Part shown: positions 1-7,578 of the stretch, piece after piece | How the letters are laid out: the number at the start of each line of letters is the position of its first letter | Position numbering within the stretch: position 1 is the stretch's first letter | NCBI GenBank assembly: GCA_016200005.1 | Contig: JACQFP010000002.1 | Coordinates: 23,156-87,155 of the forward strand | Source of the DNA: Verrucomicrobiota bacterium | GTDB taxonomy: Bacteria > Verrucomicrobiota > Verrucomicrobiia > Limisphaerales > PALSA-1396 | DNA length: 64,000 nucleotides | Reading direction: 5' to 3' | Made by a program: the position numbers and the translations under genes | Notes under the pieces: model-generated | Databases searched by the model: none | Told to the model about the DNA's origin: nothing | Seen by the model: the letters and a program-made list of their open reading frames with translations, nothing else

Positions 1-668
1 CCCTTGAGCTCGTTGGTCTTGGCCGGCTCGTCGTAGCGACTGTAGAAAAACCCCTTGCCGTCCTTCGTCCACGATGCGCCGGAAAATTTTACCCATTTGA
101 TATCGTCGGATAAATCGGTGGCGGTGACGACGTCGCGCACTCTCCATTCCTGCCAATCCGAACCGGCCTTCGAAATGCCGTAAGCCATCAATCTGCCGTC
201 GTCGCTGATGGCGTAACCACTGAGCGCGACCGTGCCGTCGGCGGAAAGTTTGTTGGGATCGAGAAACACGGTCGGCGTATCGTCCAGCGAAGTCATGGTA
301 TAAAGCACGCTCTGGTTTTGCAGGCCGTCGTTCTTGGTAAAAAAGTAGCGCCCACCTTCCTTGAACGGCACTCCGTAACGCTCGAAATTCCAAAGTCGCG
401 TCAGACGTTGTTTGATGGCCGTGCGTTCAGGAATCTTTTCGAGATAACCAAACGTGACTTTGTTTTGGGCCTCGATCCATGCCTTGGTCGCCGCCGAGTT
501 GTCATCTTCCAGCCAACGATAGGGATCGGCGACCTTCGTGTCGTGATAGTCATCGACCTGGTTGGTTCTTGCGGTGATCGGATACTGGACGGGCGGCGCA
601 ACATGAGCACAGCTACCCAGCAGGGACGCGCTGGCGACGAACAAACAAACCCGGAAAGCCGGAATCAT
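1..668 (-). CDS. Prolyl oligopeptidase family (S9) lipoprotein, 3' end cut by window
   Basis: The reverse strand reads from an ATG at 668 to the window edge (222 codons). The N-terminus carries a lipobox (LLGSC, Cys about residue 20), so the protein is probably a membrane-anchored lipoprotein. After a linker comes DPYRWLEDDNS, then WIEAQNKVT, RLWNFERYGVPF and RYFFTKNDGLQNQSVLY. These are characteristic of the N-terminal strand and beta-propeller of S9A prolyl oligopeptidases, serine peptidases that cut short peptides after proline. The catalytic C-terminal hydrolase domain lies outside the window, so activity cannot be judged. The next gene, at 786, is divergent. Family assignment is confident; substrate is unknown. 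Confidence 0.85.
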   Translation of the reverse strand, partial: MIPAFRVCLFVASASLLGSCAHVAPPVQYPITARTNQVDDYHDTKVADPYRWLEDDNSAATKAWIEAQNKVTFGYLEKIPERTAIKQRLTRLWNFERYGVPFKEGGRYFFTKNDGLQNQSVLYTMTSLDDTPTVFLDPNKLSADGTVALSGYAISDDGRLMAYGISKAGSDWQEWRVRDVVTATDLSDDIKWVKFSGASWTKDGKGFFYSRYDEPAKTNELK

Positions 669-785
669 ATTGCCTAGAATGCGAGCAAGCTCCGACGGCG
701 TCAAAGTGTTTCAATTTCGGCGGGGCGTAATTCAACCGCGAACTCTTGTGCTTTAGTTTTACGCCGCATCGTTTAACCTGCCGAC

Positions 786-1697
786 ATGCGCGTGTTGATT
801 GCCGGCTGTGGGTACGTCGGGCTGCCGCTGGGAACGGAACTACTCAGACAAGGGCACGAGGTGTTTGGCGTGCGCCGCGCGAACGCCGCCGCGGCGGAGC
901 TTAAGGCGGCGGGGATTCAAGCGCTCATCGCGGACATCACCAAGCCGGAGGAACTGGTCAGGCTGCCCGGTCCGTTCGACTGGGTGGTGAATTGCGTCTC
1001 TTCGTCGAAAGGCCGCGTCGAAGAATATCGACAGGTTTATCTCAACGGCACTCGCAATTTGATCGAGTGGCTGTCGGCGTTGCCGCCGAGGAAATTTGTC
1101 TATACCAGCAGCACCAGCGTCTATGGGCAAACGGACGGTTCGGCGGTCAAGGAAAGCAGCCCGGTCGAACCCGCCAGCGAAACGGGCAAAGTGTTGGTGG
1201 ACGCGGAAAAACTGTTGCTCGACGCGGCGCGGCAGAAACAATTTCCCGCCATAGTTTTGCGAGTTGCCGGTATTTACGGGCCGGAGCGCGGTCATTTGTT
1301 TCAGCAATACTTGAAGAACGAGGCGAAGATCGAAGGCCAAGGCGAGCGCATCCTCAACATGATTCATCGTGATGATCTGGTGGGAATCATCTTCGCGGCG
1401 TTGAAGAATGGTCGTCCCGGCGAAATCTACAACGCCGTGGATGACGAACCGGTGGCGCAGATTCATTTCTTCCGCTGGCTGTCCGAGACGCTGGGTAAAT
1501 CGATGCCGCCTCTCGCCGCCGAAACTGACAAACCCGGACGCAAACGCGGCCTGACGAACAAGAAGGTGCAGAACCGCAAATTGAAGATGGAGCTGGGCTA
1601 CCAGTTCAAGTATCCGACGTTCCGTCAGGGATACACCGCGGAGATTCAACGATTGGATGAGGCCGGGCAGTTGAGAATTGAACCGGAGCCAAGATGA
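786..1697 (+). CDS. NAD(P)-dependent sugar epimerase/dehydratase-like SDR protein
   Basis: 303 residues starting at ATG 786. The Rossmann nucleotide-binding motif GCGYVG is at residues 7-12, and the extended-SDR segment FVYTSSTSVYGQ lies near residue 110. Next come GPERG and an HRDD segment (IHRDDLVGII) typical of sugar-nucleotide epimerase or reductase-like SDRs. The canonical YxxxK is degenerate: the Tyr sits in SVYG and a Lys-rich stretch follows much later. The exact reaction cannot be called, and the closest known relatives are YeeZ-like atypical SDRs. It is a single gene, divergent from the peptidase and followed by a palindromic repeat and proC. Confidence 0.75.
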   Translation: MRVLIAGCGYVGLPLGTELLRQGHEVFGVRRANAAAAELKAAGIQALIADITKPEELVRLPGPFDWVVNCVSSSKGRVEEYRQVYLNGTRNLIEWLSALPPRKFVYTSSTSVYGQTDGSAVKESSPVEPASETGKVLVDAEKLLLDAARQKQFPAIVLRVAGIYGPERGHLFQQYLKNEAKIEGQGERILNMIHRDDLVGIIFAALKNGRPGEIYNAVDDEPVAQIHFFRWLSETLGKSMPPLAAETDKPGRKRGLTNKKVQNRKLKMELGYQFKYPTFRQGYTAEIQRLDEAGQLRIEPEPR

Positions 1698-1727
1698 GGA
1701 ACAAGTTCTGAACACGTCAGCGAAATG

Positions 1728-1802
1728 GTAGCCGACGACGTCAGGAGACGGAACCGCTTGCGTTTTTACCCCGAAATCCCAACCCCTTACGTCGGTGGCT
1801 AC
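1728..1802. repeat. 75-bp palindromic intergenic repeat (GTAGCC family)
   Basis: The left arm GTAGCCGACGACGTCAGG pairs with the right arm CCTTACGTCGGTGGCTAC with three mismatches, and the element spans 75 bp. The same family recurs at 58403-58477, also exactly 75 bp but inside a gene, and around a nested cluster at 42998-43197. It probably folds into a long hairpin and sits between an SDR gene and proC. Confidence 0.7.
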
Positions 1803-1878
1803 GTCGCCAGGCTGTTGCCTGAGTGCGCGAGCTTGAATTTGCCTTTCGCCCGTCCGGTTGAGCTGCTACAACTCGCCC

Positions 1879-2694
1879 ATGCCTGCAAGACTTACAATCG
1901 GGTTTCTCGGCGCGGGAAAAATGGGCACGGCGCTTGCCAGAGGATTCATTCGCGCCGGCCTCGTCACGCCACGACAGATCATCGCCAGCGATCCCTTGCC
2001 CGCCGCGCGCGCGGCCTTCGGCAAGGAAACCGGCGCGCGCATCGTATCCAACAACGCCAAAGTCACCGAGTATGCCAGCGTCCTCGTCCTCGCCACGAAG
2101 CCCGATCAAACCGGCGCCGCGCTCGGTGAAATCCGCGACCGCTTCACGCCGCGCCATCTGCTCATCTCCATCGCTGCGGGTGTGCCGATTGCCAAACTCG
2201 AATCCGCGTTGCCGCCGCGCGCGCGTGTCATTCGCGTCATGCCCAACACGCCGGCGCTGGTTGGTGCCTCGGCCACCGGCTTCGCGCTCGGCAAAAACGC
2301 CACCCGCTTCGACGGCGAGCTCGCGCGGCGACTTTTCTCTGCCGTGGGTGTGGCGTTCCCGCTCAAAGAATCGTTGCTCGACGCGGTGACCGGCTTGAGC
2401 GGCAGCGGGCCGGCCTATGTTTACCTGATGATTGAAGGCTTGAGCGATGGCGGCGTGGCGGCGGGCTTGCCGCGCGACGTGGCGACGAAGCTGGCGGCGC
2501 AGACGGTTTTGGGCGGCGCGAAAATGGTTTTGGAAACGGGCCAGCATCCGGGCGCGCTCAAGGACATGGTAACGAGTCCCGGCGGAACGACCATTGAAGG
2601 GCTTCATGAATTGGAGAAGGGCAAGGTCCGGGCCGCGTTGATGAATGCTGTGCGCGCCGCGACGGAGAAATCAAAGAAGCTTGGACAAGCATGA
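1879..2694 (+). CDS. proC: Pyrroline-5-carboxylate reductase
   Basis: The enzyme reduces 1-pyrroline-5-carboxylate to L-proline with NAD(P)H, the last step of proline synthesis in the cytoplasm. From ATG 1879 it is 271 residues, the normal family length; the TTG at 1858 would add seven atypical residues. The dinucleotide motif IGFLGAGKMG is at the N-terminus. GLSGSGPAY and DMVTSPGGTT in the C-terminal dimerisation domain match the ProC signature. No strong Shine-Dalgarno sequence is visible. Downstream lies a large inverted repeat, then the permease gene. Confidence 0.95.
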   Translation: MPARLTIGFLGAGKMGTALARGFIRAGLVTPRQIIASDPLPAARAAFGKETGARIVSNNAKVTEYASVLVLATKPDQTGAALGEIRDRFTPRHLLISIAAGVPIAKLESALPPRARVIRVMPNTPALVGASATGFALGKNATRFDGELARRLFSAVGVAFPLKESLLDAVTGLSGSGPAYVYLMIEGLSDGGVAAGLPRDVATKLAAQTVLGGAKMVLETGQHPGALKDMVTSPGGTTIEGLHELEKGKVRAALMNAVRAATEKSKKLGQA

Positions 2695-2697
2695 TGC

Positions 2698-2830
2698 AAA
2701 TCCGAAACCCGAAATCCGAAATCCGAAGGATGCCTGAGATTCGAAATCCGAATCCTCGGACCGGGTGGAAATCTTTTCGGCCTTCGGGCTTCGGACTTCT
2801 TTCGGATTTCGGATTTCGGGCTTCGGATTT
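2698..2830. repeat. Inverted repeat of TCCGAAATCCGAA type
   Basis: A 30-bp left arm at 2698-2727 (begins AAATCCGAAACCCGAAATCC) is the near-perfect reverse complement of 2801-2830, with one visible mismatch. The spacer also contains shorter copies of the AATCCGAA word. It lies between proC and the permease, and its right arm would be translated if the permease started at 2765. Relatives are at 32430-32572 (intergenic) and 46148-46180 (inside a gene). Confidence 0.8.
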
Positions 2831-2839
2831 CACTCGCTC

Positions 2840-4090
2840 ATGAACTTCCCTCCCCCAACCGAAAAACAAGCCCGCATCATCTGGCTGTCGCTCACCGGGC
2901 TTGCGGCGGCGCTGATCGTCGCGCTGATTGTGGCCGCCGTCTGGGGGCTGGGCCGCATCTTGAACGTGCTGTCGTCGGTGATCTGGCCGCTCGCGGTGGC
3001 GGGCGTGCTCGCGTATTTGCTCGATCCAGTCGTGGATTTGCTTCAACGGAAAGGCGTGCCGCGTGTGCGTGCGATCATCGTCGTTTTCCTGGCGGCGTTG
3101 TTGATTATCCTGGGGTTGCTCGCGAGCGTCGTGCCGCAATTGGTCGTCGAGTCTCAGGAACTTGGCCGCAAGATTCCCGGCTACACTCAGCGCTTGGAGA
3201 AAAAGGTCGAGACGCTGATCAGTCATCCGCCCGCATGGCTACAACGCTTCCTGCCGAAACAATCATCAGCAAACGTGGAAACGCCGTCCGCCACCAGCAC
3301 GAACGCTGAACCGGCCGCCCTCGCCGCCGCGCCATCGGAAACGAATGCCCCGCAGTCCATCACACCGGACAAATCTCCGCCGCCTCCAGTCATCGACAAG
3401 GCAACTCTGGCGTCCGCCACAGACTGGTTGACGAAAGCATTGCCCATTCTCGGCAAACGATTGTCGCAGGTCGTCTCCTACATCGGCTCCTGGTTTGGTG
3501 TGATTGCTGGGTTGGCGTTGATTCCCATCTACGCGTTTTATTTCCTGCTGGAAAAGAGCGGCATCGAGTCGAAGTGGACGGACTATCTGCCGGTGCACGA
3601 TTCCAAATTCAAAGACGAACTCGTTTTCATTCTGAACTCAATAAACGACTACCTCATTGCATTTTTTCGCGGTCAGGTGCTCGTGGCGATTTGCGACGGG
3701 ATTCTTTACACCATCGGCTTTACGATCATCGGGCTGCCGTATTCCGTCCTCATCGGTGTGATGGCGACGTTTCTCACCATCATTCCCTTTCTGGGCGCGA
3801 TCACGACGTGCGTGACGGCGCTGGTCATCGCGCTGGTGGCGTTTGGCGACTGGCAACATCCGTTGGGGGTGCTGCTCGTGGTCGGCATCGTGCAGGCGCT
3901 GGAGGGCACGGTGATCCAGCCGAAGATCATGGGCGACCGCGTGGGATTGCATCCCGTTAGCATCATCGTCGCACTCATGGTTGGCACGACACTGTTGGGC
4001 GGCATCCTCGGCGGCATCCTGGCGATTCCGCTGACGGCGGCGCTGCGGGTGATCATGTTCCGATATGTGTGGAAGAAACGCGAAATCTGA
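2840..4090 (+). CDS. AI-2E family transporter (PerM/YdiK-like permease)
   Basis: An integral inner-membrane protein of 416 residues. An upstream in-frame start at 2765 would run through the TCCGAAA repeat (peptide FGFRISGFGF), so the ATG at 2840 (MNFPPPTEKQ) is preferred. The N-terminal helices (residues about 15-85) include the conserved VLAYLLDPVVD segment. A Pro/Ala/Thr-rich extracytoplasmic insertion follows at about 140-185. The C-terminal block of helices has TIIPFLGAITT and EGTVIQPKIMGDRVGLHP, the hallmark of the family. Members move autoinducer-2, indole or Na+/H+; the substrate here is unknown. Confidence 0.88.
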   Translation: MNFPPPTEKQARIIWLSLTGLAAALIVALIVAAVWGLGRILNVLSSVIWPLAVAGVLAYLLDPVVDLLQRKGVPRVRAIIVVFLAALLIILGLLASVVPQLVVESQELGRKIPGYTQRLEKKVETLISHPPAWLQRFLPKQSSANVETPSATSTNAEPAALAAAPSETNAPQSITPDKSPPPPVIDKATLASATDWLTKALPILGKRLSQVVSYIGSWFGVIAGLALIPIYAFYFLLEKSGIESKWTDYLPVHDSKFKDELVFILNSINDYLIAFFRGQVLVAICDGILYTIGFTIIGLPYSVLIGVMATFLTIIPFLGAITTCVTALVIALVAFGDWQHPLGVLLVVGIVQALEGTVIQPKIMGDRVGLHPVSIIVALMVGTTLLGGILGGILAIPLTAALRVIMFRYVWKKREI

Positions 4091-4102
4091 AATCGTTCGA
4101 TT

Positions 4103-4780
4103 ATGACAACGGCGCTTGTGCTGATCGCTCTGATGGCTGTTGTTTGCCTAACCACCTTGATTGGAGGCGTGCTATTTTTGATCGGGTTGTTCAGGAAGAA
4201 ACGGGCGTTCAAGCGGATGGGTGCTCTCCTCGGCGTCGCATCAATATTTGTTCTCGCGGGCTGTCTCATCTATGCGTCGGCAAAAGTCTTCAACAAACTG
4301 AAGAGCACCAATCCCCAAAAGATCTGGGAAGCCACTGTAAATGCAGCTTTTGATGACACGGCCATTCGGCCTTCTGATCCCGCACAAGCCAAGCAAATAC
4401 TAAGTGGAAAGCTGGGCAAGACAAACTTTCTTGAACGGGCCAATGTTCAAGGTGTGTGGGTTGATGCAGCTTTTCTTTCCTATGGGTATTTTCTTTATGT
4501 CGCAGACGAGAAGGAACTCTTAAGCGCTGTCGCCACGGCGCCGGTCGATCCGTCATTTCAGCTAATATCAGACGAAATCTGTAAAGAAGCGTCTTGGGCT
4601 GAATGCGAGGACAGCCTGATGTACCCGAAAGGCCCACAGCGCAATTTGCCCGGTTGGACACCTGAAGCAGTGGTCGAGAAACGCTGCTATCGCTGTCTGC
4701 GTTGTCCGTGGTCGCACACAATACTGATAGATGGGAAGACCGGGCAGGTATATCATTCGATAAGCGAAATACGGGAGTAA
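4103..4780 (+). CDS. Hypothetical two-helix membrane protein
   Basis: 225 residues starting 12 bp after the permease, probably in the same transcript. Two hydrophobic helices (residues about 3-28 and 38-60) are followed by a soluble domain. Near the C-terminus are five cysteines, including CYRCLRCPW, which could bind a metal. No family is recognised. The codon pattern and lower GC differ slightly from its neighbours, which may mean recent acquisition. Confidence 0.6.
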   Translation: MTTALVLIALMAVVCLTTLIGGVLFLIGLFRKKRAFKRMGALLGVASIFVLAGCLIYASAKVFNKLKSTNPQKIWEATVNAAFDDTAIRPSDPAQAKQILSGKLGKTNFLERANVQGVWVDAAFLSYGYFLYVADEKELLSAVATAPVDPSFQLISDEICKEASWAECEDSLMYPKGPQRNLPGWTPEAVVEKRCYRCLRCPWSHTILIDGKTGQVYHSISEIRE

Positions 4781-4811
4781 TGCGTTGCGATGTGCCTTAC
4801 GCTTGCGGCAT

Positions 4812-5378
4812 TTAGCTCGACAATTCCCTCACATCCACCGCCTCCATGCCCGCAGCGCGGATGGCTTGCAAGCCCAACTCTGTATCTTCGTAGGCGCGGC
4901 AGAATTTTGGGTCAATGCCGATGCGACGAGCGGCTTCGAGGAAAATATCCGGCGCAGGTTTTTGGTTCTGCACCATCTCACTGGTCACGACGGCGTCGAA
5001 TAGATGCCGGATTTTCAGGAGTTCGAGCACTTGAGTGATGACGCGCTGCGTGCCACCGGACGCCACGGCCATCGGAATCTTGCCGTGATGTGATTTCGCG
5101 ATTTCCACGACGGCATGGATGGGTTCAATCTGCGCCATGAGCGGCAGATACGCCTCCTCCTTCTCGTGCGCGACAGCGATGTGATCGAGCGAGCGGCCTT
5201 GTTCCTGGGCGAGCATTTTCAAGATGTCGCGCGAAGGGACGCCGCCCAGCGAGTAGAAGCGGTCTTCCGGAAAATGCAGGCCGTGACGTTGCGTGATCAT
5301 CTGCCAGGCGCGCCAATGCAGCGGCATGGTGTCGGCCAGCGTGCCGTCGCAGTCGAAGATCAGTCCTTTGGGTGTCAT
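4812..5378 (-). CDS. HAD-superfamily phosphatase/beta-phosphoglucomutase-like
   Basis: 188 residues. Motif I is FDCDGTLADT with the nucleophile Asp9 and the acid/base Asp11. Motif II is the Ser in VASGGTQRV. The motif III Lys is in NQKPAPDIF, and motif IV is YEDTELGLQA. The helical cap after motif I (MPLHWRAW) places it in the phosphoglucomutase/phosphatase subclass (class C1 cap). It probably acts on a small sugar phosphate in the cytoplasm. It lies downstream of prfA on the same strand, separated by an AT-richer inverted repeat. Confidence 0.85.
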   Translation of the reverse strand: MTPKGLIFDCDGTLADTMPLHWRAWQMITQRHGLHFPEDRFYSLGGVPSRDILKMLAQEQGRSLDHIAVAHEKEEAYLPLMAQIEPIHAVVEIAKSHHGKIPMAVASGGTQRVITQVLELLKIRHLFDAVVTSEMVQNQKPAPDIFLEAARRIGIDPKFCRAYEDTELGLQAIRAAGMEAVDVRELSS

Positions 5379-5388
5379 TCGCTTTTTG

Positions 5389-5463
5389 GTCTTAATCTTT
5401 ATCTTTCTCTCACTCTTAATCTCCGATCCGAGAACAAGATTAAGATTCAGATTTGGATTAAGA
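5389..5463. repeat. Imperfect inverted repeat of TCTTAATCTT type
   Basis: A low-complexity left half (TCTTAATCTTTATCTT) faces a right half (GATTAAGATTCAGATTTGG). The two are imperfect reverse complements built from a repeated AATCTT-like word. It lies between prfA and the HAD gene. The style, a short word repeated to form two complementary halves, matches the other intergenic elements here, but the sequence family is different. Confidence 0.6.
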
Positions 5464-5471
5464 GCTGCATT

Positions 5472-6551
5472 TCAAGTTTGCGAGGCTTTCAACTTTTCCT
5501 CCAAATCGTGCGCCATGAGCGGTTCAATCATTGGATCGAGATCGCCGTCAATGAAACTCGCGAGGTTGTAGAGCGTGATTTCGATGCGGTGGTCGGTCAC
5601 ACGGTTCTGCGGAAAATTGTAGGTGCGGATTTTTTCGCTCCGCTCGCCGGTGCCGACCTGCGCTTTGCGCTGCGCGGCATACTTGGCGTTTTCGTCGGCC
5701 ACCTTTTTCTCCAACAGTCGCGAACGGAGCACGGTCAACGCCTGCTGTTTGTTTTTCTGCTGCGAACGGCCATCGGCGCAGCGAACAATCAAGCCGCTCG
5801 GCTTGTGATGAATTTGCACGGCGGAGTCGGTGGTGTTGACGCCCTGGCCACCTGGTCCGGACGCGCGGCAGACGGTGATGTCCAGATCTTCGGGGCGCAG
5901 TTGCACGTCCACCTCCTCGGCTTCCGGCAACACGGCGACGGTGCAGGTGCTGGTGTGAATGCGCCCCTGCGCTTCGGTTGCCGGGACGCGTTGGACGCGG
6001 TGCACGCCGCTTTCGTATTTCAGCCGCTTGTAAACGTCCGTGCCGGTGACGCTGAAGACAATTTCCTTGAAACCGCCGAGGTCCGATTGGCTGGAGTCGA
6101 GCGTCTCAACCTTCCAGCCGCGGCCTTCGGCGTAGCGCGTGTACATTCGGTAAAGATCCGCGGCGAAGAGGGCGGATTCCGAGCCACCAGCGCCGGCGCG
6201 AATTTCGAAGATGGTGTTCCGTGAATCGCTGGGGTTGGGCGGCAGAACGCCGCGTTGAATTTCGAGGGCTAGACGCTTTTCCTCCGCTTCGAGGCGTGCA
6301 ATCTCCTCCTTCGCGAGAACAGCGAGTTCGGAATCGGCGGGTTCGGTTTTGAGCAGCACGCGGTTTTCTTCGAGGTGCGCCAGCGTTTTCGAATAGTCTT
6401 TGCCAAAGGCAACGAGGTCCTTGAGGCGTGCGTACTCACGCGACAATTCCTGGGCGCGTGCCTTGTTGTCGATGACTTTTGGGTCGCTCAGCGCGACCTC
6501 AAGTTCAGCGAGGCGGCGTGCGAATTTTTCGATGTGCGGACGTAAATCCAT
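5472..6551 (-). CDS. prfA: Peptide chain release factor 1
   Basis: RF1 recognises UAA and UAG stop codons and triggers peptidyl-tRNA hydrolysis on the ribosome. The protein is 359 residues, the usual length. The tripeptide anticodon region is PATEAQGRIHTST (PxT motif, which separates RF1 from the SPF motif of RF2). The catalytic GGQ is in SGPGGQGVNTTDSAVQ. An N-terminal coiled coil precedes these. It lies downstream of rpmE on the same strand, a common bacterial pairing, with a terminator hairpin and an inverted repeat in between. Confidence 0.97.
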   Translation of the reverse strand: MDLRPHIEKFARRLAELEVALSDPKVIDNKARAQELSREYARLKDLVAFGKDYSKTLAHLEENRVLLKTEPADSELAVLAKEEIARLEAEEKRLALEIQRGVLPPNPSDSRNTIFEIRAGAGGSESALFAADLYRMYTRYAEGRGWKVETLDSSQSDLGGFKEIVFSVTGTDVYKRLKYESGVHRVQRVPATEAQGRIHTSTCTVAVLPEAEEVDVQLRPEDLDITVCRASGPGGQGVNTTDSAVQIHHKPSGLIVRCADGRSQQKNKQQALTVLRSRLLEKKVADENAKYAAQRKAQVGTGERSEKIRTYNFPQNRVTDHRIEITLYNLASFIDGDLDPMIEPLMAHDLEEKLKASQT

Positions 6552-6560
6552 TCTTGTTTA

Positions 6561-6627
6561 TGATTTGCGATTTACGATTGACGCATCCGTTCAGCCATCA
6601 GCGCGCAGATCGTAAATCGTAAATCGA
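6561..6627. repeat. Inverted repeat of GATTTACGAT type
   Basis: The left half TGATTTGCGATTTACGATTG (6561-6580) and the right half ATCGTAAATCGTAAATCGA (6609-6627) are complementary, with a 28-base spacer. It sits just upstream of prfA on the minus strand. It is another member of the short-word hairpin class, with a different word from the copies at 2698 and 5389. Confidence 0.7.
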
Positions 6628-6660
6628 AAAAATGTCCGGGCATGACCTGAGAAAACACAA

Positions 6661-6694
6661 CGCCCGCGATTCCGAAAGTTCGGAATTGCGGGCG
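6661..6694 (-). terminator. Rho-independent terminator after rpmE
   Basis: A 16-bp stem (CGCCCGCGATTCCGAA with TTCGGAATTGCGGGCG, one G-T wobble) and a 2-base loop lie 16 bp after the rpmE stop. On the minus strand a T-rich stretch (TTGTGTTTTC) follows. This supports separate transcription of rpmE and prfA. Confidence 0.75.
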
Positions 6695-6709
6695 TTGATT
6701 CGGAAAGCG

Positions 6710-6952
6710 CTACTTCTTTTTTTTGCGGGTGCTGGCTTCGGCCTGGGCGGCCTGCGTCTTGGCCATGCGCTGCTGGAACTTGTCCACGCGGCCGGCGGTA
6801 TCGACGAATTTCTGCTGGCCGGTGTAAAAGGGATGGCAGACGTTGCAGATACCGACGAGAATGACGGGTTTGGTGGAGCGGGTCTTGATGACGTTGCCGC
6901 AGGCGCAACGGATTTCCGCGTCCAAATATTTCGGATGAATTTCAGCTTTCAT
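6710..6952 (-). CDS. rpmE: 50S ribosomal protein L31 (zinc-binding form)
   Basis: 80 residues from ATG 6952 (MKAEIHPKY); the longer reading frame upstream lacks L31 features. Zinc ligands C16 and C18 (RCACGN) and C36 and C39 ([11 protein letters not shown]) make this the C+ form, which is not the zinc-starvation paralogue. The tail is lysine-rich and slightly long (ending RKKKK). It is a component of the large ribosomal subunit and forms part of the intersubunit bridge. Confidence 0.96.
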   Translation of the reverse strand: MKAEIHPKYLDAEIRCACGNVIKTRSTKPVILVGICNVCHPFYTGQQKFVDTAGRVDKFQQRMAKTQAAQAEASTRKKKK

Positions 6953-7111
6953 AACAAAGGGTGGAAAAGCTACCAGCCGCAAACGGCTTGGCAAGCGTTA
7001 AAATTGCAACCCGATGTTTTGGCGCTTTCCGCCGCCAGCACCACCTCCCGGTGTCATATTGTCTTCTGAGGCAATGGGGCGCGCCCCCTCGGAACGCGCC
7101 GTTTCGCGCCA

Positions 7112-7288
7112 TTAATACCGATTCATCACATAATACAGATACCCCAGCACTGCTGAGACGATCAGGCCGGCGAGGATCGACCACCGGAGAATCACCCGAC
7201 GTTTGCGCCGCAAGTTGCGCCCGCCCATCCCGGGGAGCAGGTAAAACCGGCCGTGATCCTTGTGCACTTCTTTTTTTGACCAGAACAT
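7112..7288 (-). CDS. Small single-pass membrane protein
   Basis: 58 residues from ATG 7288 (MFWSKKEVHKDHGRFYLLPG). The N-terminal half is basic and contains FYLLPGMGG and RRKRR. A single transmembrane helix (about residues 35-55) ends in YYVMNRY. Placement upstream of rpmE on the same strand and the clear topology suggest a real small protein. No named family is recognised. The 290 bp upstream of it, to 7578, hold nothing else that can be supported. Confidence 0.55.
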   Translation of the reverse strand: MFWSKKEVHKDHGRFYLLPGMGGRNLRRKRRVILRWSILAGLIVSAVLGYLYYVMNRY

Positions 7289-7578
7289 GATTATCAGTTT
7301 GACGCTATTCCCTCGCCAACCATCGGAAACGTGGTGGGTCTGTTTCCGCCAGGAAAAATCCGACGGTGGAAGGGAATGGAAATATTTTTTCCCACCGCAG
7401 CCTGAGTAATTTTTGGAATTGTATGGTGACAATTAACATTAGCTGCTTTTTGTCGATTTGTGCAATCGGTCTTTTTGGGTTGAGCAGCCGGAGGCGAAAC
7501 CCGAGCGTGTCGGTCAAAGCTATGTCGCCCGATGCAAGTCTGCCAGCGCATCGACGACGCGTCACCACGAGGTCGTTG

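Noticed and set aside
4330..4780. Possible horizontally acquired gene at 4103-4780 because of lower GC
   Set aside because: The difference is slight, no mobile element adjoins it and it follows the permease closely; evidence is too weak to report as a finding.
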